Under the pieces are notes generated by a model that was given only the letters and a program-made list of their open reading frames with translations, was not told the DNA's origin and ran no database searches. Shown here piece by piece: positions 57,982 to 64,000 of a stretch of 64,000 nt of DNA. The stretch spans positions 32,151 to 96,150 of the forward strand of contig JAAYMC010000052.1 of NCBI GenBank assembly GCA_012521555.1, read 5' to 3'. Both the position numbers and the translations under genes were made by a program. The first letter of the stretch is position 1, and every line of letters starts with the position of its first letter. The DNA is from Clostridiales bacterium (lineage in GTDB: Bacteria; Bacillota; Clostridia; Oscillospirales; Oscillospiraceae).

Positions 57982-58560
57982 ATGAAACAGCTTATCATAG
58001 ACGAGATAACGGGGCGCCTGAAGGCGCTTCAAATCCCTTACGCGCTCAGCGGCGACTCCGTCACCGTCGGCACGGAGTTCGTGGAGATCGGGGAAAGCTC
58101 CGACCTGAAAAAAGTGCGCTACGACCTGACCATCACCGTCGACGAAACGAGCCGGAGCGTCGTGGTGTACGTGAGCACGGTGGACAAGTACATCATCACG
58201 GCCGACGGCACCCTCCCTCCCGGCGAAAGCGGCAAGCCGGCGCATGTCTTCCGGAAGGTCAAGCACATCATGATCGGCCCGGACGGCGAGAGCACCCTCG
58301 TCACGCTCGACCTGGCCGACATCCCCAACACGGCGAAAGCGTGCGCCGTCCGGTACGGCTGGAAGTTTTCCACCGTATTGAACATGTCGAAAAAGCCGCC
58401 CGTCCTCCTGTCGGCGTCGGAGCGTGTGAAGGAGCTACGCATCAATGAGGACATGGACCTTTCCGACGTCTACGGCCTTGTCGACGAGCTGACCGTTCCA
58501 AAGCGCCCGCGCCGGAAAAAAGGCGGATTTTTTTCGCGCCTTTTCCGGAGAAAAAAGTAA
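57982..58560 (+). CDS. Hypothetical protein with basic amphipathic C-terminal tail
   Basis: 192 aa, own RBS (GGGGG) and terminator (58582-58603); tail KRPRRKKGGFFSRLFRRKK. Confidence 0.7.
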   Translation: MKQLIIDEITGRLKALQIPYALSGDSVTVGTEFVEIGESSDLKKVRYDLTITVDETSRSVVVYVSTVDKYIITADGTLPPGESGKPAHVFRKVKHIMIGPDGESTLVTLDLADIPNTAKACAVRYGWKFSTVLNMSKKPPVLLSASERVKELRINEDMDLSDVYGLVDELTVPKRPRRKKGGFFSRLFRRKK

Positions 58561-58581
58561 TCTCCGGCAGGAAAACAACGA

Positions 58582-58603
58582 AAAGCGCCCGCACGGGCGC
58601 TTT
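58582..58603 (+). terminator. Terminator downstream of 57982-58560
   Basis: AAAGCGCCCG-CA-CGGGCGCTTT-AATT. Confidence 0.6.
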
Positions 58604-58748
58604 AATTCTATGCGTTACTGCGGGTGCCGCTTATAAGGCACCGCGGCGGCTGAGTTTTTACGCCCGTCTTGCGCGATCCCTCGCCGCACAAAAGACACCA
58701 TATAAACGCGCGCAAAAAACGCGAAAGCCGCATGGGACGCCATGCGGC

Positions 58749-60458
58749 TTATGTATTTTTCTGTTTTCGGAGTGCGGTCTTAAACCGCTCGGCGGCTTCG
58801 AGCTGCTCGCCGGCGGAGGCGAGCGTCGTGATTGTGACGTTTTCGCCGCCGATAAGGCGCGCGATTTCGCCGCGGCGCCCTTCGCCGTCGAGGAGCCTCA
58901 CGGACGTGTACGTCCGGCCATCGTGCGTGTCCTTTTTGATTTCAAAGTGCGTGTCCGCCATGGCGGCAATCTGCGGCAGGTGCGTCACGCACAGCACCTG
59001 ACGGCGCCCCGAGAGCGCCGCGAGCTTTTCCGCCACGCGCTGGGCGGCGATGCCGGAGACGCCGGCGTCGATTTCGTCGAACACGAGGGTGTCGATGCCG
59101 TCGTTTTCGCTCAGGACGTTTTTCAGCGCGAGCATAATGCGGGACAGTTCGCCGCCCGAGGCGATCTGGCTGATGCGCCCGAGCGCCTGCCCGGCGTTGG
59201 CGGACATGAGAAACCGCACCTCGTCGCACCCGAAGGCGTTGAGGCCTTCTTCCGTACGCACGGGCGAAAACTGGACCTGAAACTGCACGCCCGGCATACT
59301 CAGGTCATTGAGCTCCTCGCGGATGCGCGCCTCAAGGCGCTTTGCGGCCTCGCGCCGCTTATCGGACAGCGCCCTGGCCTTCTCCCACGCCGCTTTCCGC
59401 AGGGCCTCCACTTCCGCCGCAAGCTTCTCCACGCGCAGGTCGGACGTCTCAATCGCCTCGAGCTCTGCGCGGATTTTCTCGCGGTAGGCGATGAGCTCCT
59501 CCTCGCTGCCGCCGTATTTTTTCATCAGGCGGCGCAGCTGGTCAAGCCGCGCGTCGAGCCTGTCCATCTCGTCGGGTGAAAACTCCAGAGACGCGAGCAC
59601 GTCGCGGATCTGCTCGGCGACGTCCTCGGCGTCGAAGGCGAGGGAGCGCAGCCTCTCCCCCGCGCCGGTAAGGCTTTCTGCAAACTCCTCCGCGTCGCGC
59701 ACAAAGTCCGCCGCGTCTCGAAGGAGCGAGACGGCGCCGAAGGCGGCGTCGCCCCCCGAAAGCGCCTCGAGCGCGCCGGCAAGGGACTGCGTCAGGCGGG
59801 CGGCGTTTTTCAAAAGGGCGCGCCGCTGGGACTTCTCCTCGTACTCGCCGGGCTGGATCTGCGCGCGCTCGAGCTCCTCAAGCTGGAACGTGAGCGTATC
59901 GGCGCGCCGCGCCTTCTCCCCCTCGTCCATCACGAGCGCGTCCATTTCCGCCTGCTTGTCCCGCAGAGCGGAAAACATGGCGGCGTAACCGGCGATTTCT
60001 TCCCCGAGCCCCGCGAAGCTGTCGAGGTAGGCGCGGTGGCTGCTCTCGTCGAGGAGCTTGCGCCCGTCGTTTTGCCCGTGGATGTCGAGCAAAAGGTCGC
60101 CGAGCTGGCGCAGCTGCCCGACGGACACGGGCACGCCGTTGACGCGGCAGACGGTTTTCCCGTCCGCGGTGATTTTGCGCTGGATAAACACGTCGCCCCC
60201 GTCGTCCGGCTCGATGTCGTTTTCCCGCAGCCACTCAGAGGCCCTGTCGCCGGAGAACACCGCCGTCACGACGGCGCTGTCCGCGCCGGTGCGGATAAGG
60301 TCGCGCGTCACGCGCCCGCCCGTGACGGCGGTGAGCGCGTCGATGACGATGGACTTGCCCGCGCCCGTCTCGCCGGTGAGCACATTGAGGCCCGGGCCGA
60401 ACGCGGCGTCCGCCTTTTCCACAACCGCAATATTCTCTATGTGCAGCAGCTTAATCAT
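58749..60458 (-). CDS. recN: DNA repair protein RecN
   Basis: MIKLLHIENIAVVEKADAAFGPGLNVLTGETGAGKSIVIDAL, FDEIDAGVSGIAAQRVAEKL. Confidence 0.97.
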   Translation of the reverse strand: MIKLLHIENIAVVEKADAAFGPGLNVLTGETGAGKSIVIDALTAVTGGRVTRDLIRTGADSAVVTAVFSGDRASEWLRENDIEPDDGGDVFIQRKITADGKTVCRVNGVPVSVGQLRQLGDLLLDIHGQNDGRKLLDESSHRAYLDSFAGLGEEIAGYAAMFSALRDKQAEMDALVMDEGEKARRADTLTFQLEELERAQIQPGEYEEKSQRRALLKNAARLTQSLAGALEALSGGDAAFGAVSLLRDAADFVRDAEEFAESLTGAGERLRSLAFDAEDVAEQIRDVLASLEFSPDEMDRLDARLDQLRRLMKKYGGSEEELIAYREKIRAELEAIETSDLRVEKLAAEVEALRKAAWEKARALSDKRREAAKRLEARIREELNDLSMPGVQFQVQFSPVRTEEGLNAFGCDEVRFLMSANAGQALGRISQIASGGELSRIMLALKNVLSENDGIDTLVFDEIDAGVSGIAAQRVAEKLAALSGRRQVLCVTHLPQIAAMADTHFEIKKDTHDGRTYTSVRLLDGEGRRGEIARLIGGENVTITTLASAGEQLEAAERFKTALRKQKNT

Positions 60459-60494
60459 AACAAACTCCCGCGGCGCTGCAAGCGCCGCCCCCCA

Positions 60495-60953
60495 TCAGAG
60501 CATGCTTTCAATTTCCGCGCAGAACTCCTGAGCCGCGGCGGCGTCCGTCATCGCGAGGAAGGCGGTGTCGTCCCCGGCGATGGAGCCGACGAGGTTTTTG
60601 ATGTTCATGGAGTCGATGGCGCTGCAAGCCGCCATGGCAAGGCCCGGCAGCGTCTTGATGACGACGATGTTCTGCGCGCAGTCAAAGGACGTCACCGATT
60701 CTTTAAAGATCGTCTTCAGACGCGCGGCGTAGTTTTGCAGGTCCTGCTTCTGCCCGACGACGTAGCGGTACTTCCCCTGCGGCGTCAGCTCCTTAATCAG
60801 GTGGAGCTCCTTGATGTCGCGCGAGACCGTCGCCTGCGTGCTTTTGACGCCGGCGGCGTTGAGCGCCTCGATCAGCTGGTTTTGCGTTTCGATCTCCTGC
60901 GTCTGAATGATCTTTAAGATGGCCTTCTGGCGTTTATTCTTCACACTTTTCAC
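60495..60953 (-). CDS. argR: Arginine repressor
   Basis: KRQKAILKIIQTQEIETQNQLIEALNAAGVKSTQATVSRDIKELHLIK...GSIAGDDTAFLAM. Confidence 0.96.
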   Translation of the reverse strand: MKSVKNKRQKAILKIIQTQEIETQNQLIEALNAAGVKSTQATVSRDIKELHLIKELTPQGKYRYVVGQKQDLQNYAARLKTIFKESVTSFDCAQNIVVIKTLPGLAMAACSAIDSMNIKNLVGSIAGDDTAFLAMTDAAAAQEFCAEIESML

Positions 60954-61815
60954 CCAATTTCTCGCTCACTTTCCTGTAGAAGCCTTTTTTTCCAACGCGG
61001 GCGAAAACCGCCCGCATTTTCGATTTCGTGACCTCAATCAAGTCGCCGCATTGCAGCTCCACCGTCCCGCGGCCGTCGACCGCGAGATACGCGGGATTGG
61101 GTTTTTCGTGTCCCACCACGACGGACACGCGCCGGTCGGCCGACAAAACGAACGACCGCGCCGCCAGAACGTGGGGGCACACCGGCGTGATAATCAGACT
61201 CTGCTCGCACGGCTCCACGATGGGGCCGCCGGCGGCCATGGAGTAGGCCGTCGAGCCCGTCGGCGTGGCGATGACGACGCCGTCGCCGTGAAAACGGGTG
61301 ATAATCTCCCCGTCGCCGTAAATACTCAGGTCGATGAGCTTCGTCACGCCGCCGACGACAACGTCGTTGAGCGCGAAATCCGTGTGGACGACGGCGCCGT
61401 CCCGCAGGAGGGACACGTCGGCCATCATGCGCCGCTCCACCTGAAACTCGCCCCGAACGGCCTTCGGAACCAGCTCAATCTCGTCCGTTTCAATATCGCT
61501 CATAAAGCCCTTGCTGCCCATGTTGACGCCGAGAATCGGCACCGAGTACGGCGCGGCCTGGCGCGCGACGGAGAGGATCGTCCCGTCTCCCCCGAACGTC
61601 ACGGCAAGGTACGCCCCGGGCAGGGCCTTTTCCAGCGGCATCGTGAGATATTCCGGCAGCTCTTCCGGCGCGGCGCCGCCTTCCTCAAACATCGGGCAGA
61701 CAACCACCTCCGCCAGACCGCGGATGGCGCGGGCCACTTTCAGCGTTAAGGCGTAGCCCGGATCTCTTTTGACGTTCGTGCAGAGCAGTACGCGTTTCAT
61801 GTCCTGTCCTCTCAT
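60934..61815 (-). CDS. nadK: NAD kinase
   Basis: VTFGGDGTILSVAR, GVNMGSKGFMSDI, ATPTGSTAYSMAAGGPIVEP. Confidence 0.96.
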   Translation of the reverse strand: MRGQDMKRVLLCTNVKRDPGYALTLKVARAIRGLAEVVVCPMFEEGGAAPEELPEYLTMPLEKALPGAYLAVTFGGDGTILSVARQAAPYSVPILGVNMGSKGFMSDIETDEIELVPKAVRGEFQVERRMMADVSLLRDGAVVHTDFALNDVVVGGVTKLIDLSIYGDGEIITRFHGDGVVIATPTGSTAYSMAAGGPIVEPCEQSLIITPVCPHVLAARSFVLSADRRVSVVVGHEKPNPAYLAVDGRGTVELQCGDLIEVTKSKMRAVFARVGKKGFYRKVSEKLGEKCEE

Positions 61816-61833
61816 ACTCTGTTGGCCGGCGGC

Positions 61834-62649
61834 TTAGCGCGCCGCCCTATCGCGCGCGGTAAGGGCTTCGTGGGCCGCCTTCACAACCTCGCCCGGAAGG
61901 ATGGGCGGCTTGTCGGCCTTCACAGTCGTCAGATGCCCTAAAAACTCGATGTTCCCGTCCGAGCCCATGATGGGCGAGTGCGTGAGCCCCGCGACGAAAA
62001 AGCCGGCGCTTTCGGCATCCTCCATCCACCGGCGCAGCACCATCTCATGGACGGCGCGGCTTTTGACGACGCCCTTTTTGCCGATGTTTTCGCGCCCGGC
62101 CTCAAACTGCGGCTTGATAAGGCAGACCGCCTCGCCGCCCTCGCTCAGCAGCGCGCGGACGGGCGGCAGAATGAGGCGCAGCGAGATAAACGAGACGTCG
62201 ATAACGGCAAGGGACGGCCTCTCCGGCAACGCCTCGGGCGCCAGGTCGCGCACGTTCATGCGCTCCATGACGACAACGCGCGCGTCTTGGCGCAGCCGCT
62301 CGATCAGCTGCCCGTACCCTACGTCCACGGCGTAGACCTTCCGCGCGCCGCGGCGCAACAGGCAGTCGGTAAACCCGCCCGTGGAGGCGCCGCAGTCGAC
62401 GCACACGCGCCCGCCTGGGTCGACGCCGAACGTGTCGAGCGCTTTTTCGAGCTTGAGCGCGCCGCGGCTGGCGTAGTCTGTCGCGTGGCTGACGGCGATG
62501 TCGCAGTCTTCCTCCACGAACGCGCCCGGCTTTGTGACGGTCTCGCCGCCGACTCTGACGCGCCCTTCCCGGATGGCCGCGGCGGCGCGGGCGCGGCTTT
62601 CAAACTCGCCGCGCTTTAGTAAGAGCGCGTCAAGCCGCACCTTAGGCAT
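61834..62649 (-). CDS. tlyA: TlyA family rRNA methyltransferase/hemolysin-like
   Basis: S4 domain RLDALLLKRGEFESRARAAAAIREGRVRV, DCGASTGGFTDCLLRRGARKVYAVDVGYGQL. Confidence 0.96.
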   Translation of the reverse strand: MPKVRLDALLLKRGEFESRARAAAAIREGRVRVGGETVTKPGAFVEEDCDIAVSHATDYASRGALKLEKALDTFGVDPGGRVCVDCGASTGGFTDCLLRRGARKVYAVDVGYGQLIERLRQDARVVVMERMNVRDLAPEALPERPSLAVIDVSFISLRLILPPVRALLSEGGEAVCLIKPQFEAGRENIGKKGVVKSRAVHEMVLRRWMEDAESAGFFVAGLTHSPIMGSDGNIEFLGHLTTVKADKPPILPGEVVKAAHEALTARDRAAR

Positions 62650-64000
62650 GGCAGTCCTTCATCGCCGCCTCGTACAGGGAGTTCGCGTCAATCCCGTACA
62701 GGCGGCGCAGCTCATCGGGCGTGCCGTGCGGGATAAAGCGGTCGCCCAGGTTCATCAGGCGCGCCGATTTCAATTCAACGCCCTGCGTCATAAGCCACGC
62801 GAGAACGCGCTGGCCGACGCAGCCCGTCTGGGCGCACTCCTCCAGCACAATCACGCGGCCCGTCTTTTTGGCGGACGCTTCAATATCGGTAAAGTCAATC
62901 GGCTGGATGCAGCCGAGCTTGACGATTTCGGCGGAAACGCCGTCCTCCTCGAGTCGGTCGGCCGCGTCGAGCGCGTCGTTGACCGAGATGCCGTAGGTAA
63001 TTATTGTTATATCCCCGCCCTCGCGGAGCACCTTGCTGCGCTCCGTGCCGCCGTCCGTATACCGCCCTTCGCCGCTTTTGGGGTAGCGGACGGCCACGGG
63101 GCCGTTTAGATGGAAGACGGCAAACCGGAGCATATCGCGCAACTCGGCGAAGCTTGCCGGGCAGTAGATGCGCATGCCGGGAACCGACGACAGGTACGCC
63201 ACGTCGTAGATGCCCTGGTGGGTCTCGCCGTCGCTGCCGACAAGCCCCGCCCGGTCCACCGCGAACACGGCGTGCAGACCAGAGAGGGCGACGTCGTGGA
63301 TGAGCATGTCGTACGAGCGCTGCAGGAACGTGGAATAGACGGCGAAGACGGGGATGAGCTCCTGCGAGGCCAGGCCCCCGGCCATGGAGACGGCGTGCCC
63401 CTCCGCGATGCCGACGTCGAAAAACCGGTCGGGGAACTTCGCGGCAAAGCCGGTCAGCCCCGTCCCGCGCGTCATCGCGGCGGTGATGGCGCACACGCGG
63501 TAGTCCTGCTGCGCAAGGCTCTCCATCTCCTCGCCGAAGACGGTGGAAAAGCACTTGGCCTCGCCGCCGAGGACGCCCGTTTTATAGTCGAAGGGCGCGA
63601 CGCCGTGGTACAAGTCCGGCGTCTGCTCGGAGTAGGAGTACCCCCTGCCCTTTTGCGTGATGACGTGGACGACGACGGGCTCGTGCTGGTTTTTCGCCCA
63701 GTTGAGCGCCTCGATCAGGCGGTCGATATTGTGCCCGTCGATGGGGCCGGCGTACTGCAGGCCCATCTCCTCGAACATGCTGCAGTGCAAAACGGTCTTT
63801 TTAATCCCGCTTTTGAGGCGGTGCGTGAAGCCGTAAATCTTCTGCCCGCCCGGGATTTTCTCCATCAGGCGGCGGTAGCGCTTTTTAAACGCCGCGTACG
63901 AGGGCTTCAGGCGCTGGCGCGAGAGGTACTTGGCGATGCCCCCCACGTTCGGCGTGATGGACATGCCGTTGTCATTGAGGATAATGATGAGCGGCTCGCC
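62642..64000 (-). CDS. dxs: 1-deoxy-D-xylulose-5-phosphate synthase (5' end beyond window)
   Basis: LIIILNDNGMSITPNVGGIAKYLS, YAGPIDGHNIDRLIEAL, HQGIYDVAYLSSVPGM; frame continues past 63964 to the edge. Confidence 0.97.
   Translation of the reverse strand, partial: GEPLIIILNDNGMSITPNVGGIAKYLSRQRLKPSYAAFKKRYRRLMEKIPGGQKIYGFTHRLKSGIKKTVLHCSMFEEMGLQYAGPIDGHNIDRLIEALNWAKNQHEPVVVHVITQKGRGYSYSEQTPDLYHGVAPFDYKTGVLGGEAKCFSTVFGEEMESLAQQDYRVCAITAAMTRGTGLTGFAAKFPDRFFDVGIAEGHAVSMAGGLASQELIPVFAVYSTFLQRSYDMLIHDVALSGLHAVFAVDRAGLVGSDGETHQGIYDVAYLSSVPGMRIYCPASFAELRDMLRFAVFHLNGPVAVRYPKSGEGRYTDGGTERSKVLREGGDITIITYGISVNDALDAADRLEEDGVSAEIVKLGCIQPIDFTDIEASAKKTGRVIVLEECAQTGCVGQRVLAWLMTQGVELKSARLMNLGDRFIPHGTPDELRRLYGIDANSLYEAAMKDCHA

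Overview
The window looks like chromosomal core sequence from a GC-rich, endospore-forming Clostridia (probably Oscillospiraceae-like; this lineage is inferred from gene content, not tested). Most of it is conserved housekeeping clusters. In window order these are: rqcH(partial)-mrnC-yihY; a reversed dcw cell-wall/division cluster (mraZ-rsmH-ftsL-PBP/spoVD-murE-mraY-spoVE/ftsW-murG-murA-ftsQ-ftsZ) with no murF, murD or ftsA in it; coaD-rsmD-uvrC; HPr; mutS2-recO-yqzL; an inserted chemoreceptor; era-dgkA-ybeY-phoH-yqfD-yqfC; ylbJ; thiamine pyrophosphokinase; a MarR/ABC exporter operon; a lytic transglycosylase; a PBP1A; a type III glutamine synthetase; a small accessory catabolic region (FAH-family hydrolase, class II aldolase, MtnA-like isomerase, then divergent URO-D-family protein, OYE-type flavin oxidoreductase and AEC transporter); an alpha/beta SASP gene; tyrS with a T-box leader; and recN-argR-nadK-tlyA-dxs(partial). 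I found no CRISPR array, IS element, prophage, rRNA or tRNA. No clearly new multi-gene defence-type system is visible. The best leads are: a putative MtnA/aldolase 5-deoxypentose disposal module beside a URO-D/OYE/AEC cluster with a perfect inverted-repeat operator; an uncharacterised beta-repeat protein with a Cys-cluster tail; a consensus promoter with a terminator-like 5' hairpin in front of glnN; a three-copy, 10-bp-period MraZ-type operator; the absence of ftsA together with a non-canonical FtsZ tail; and intrinsic-terminator-like hairpins facing antisense inside operons.
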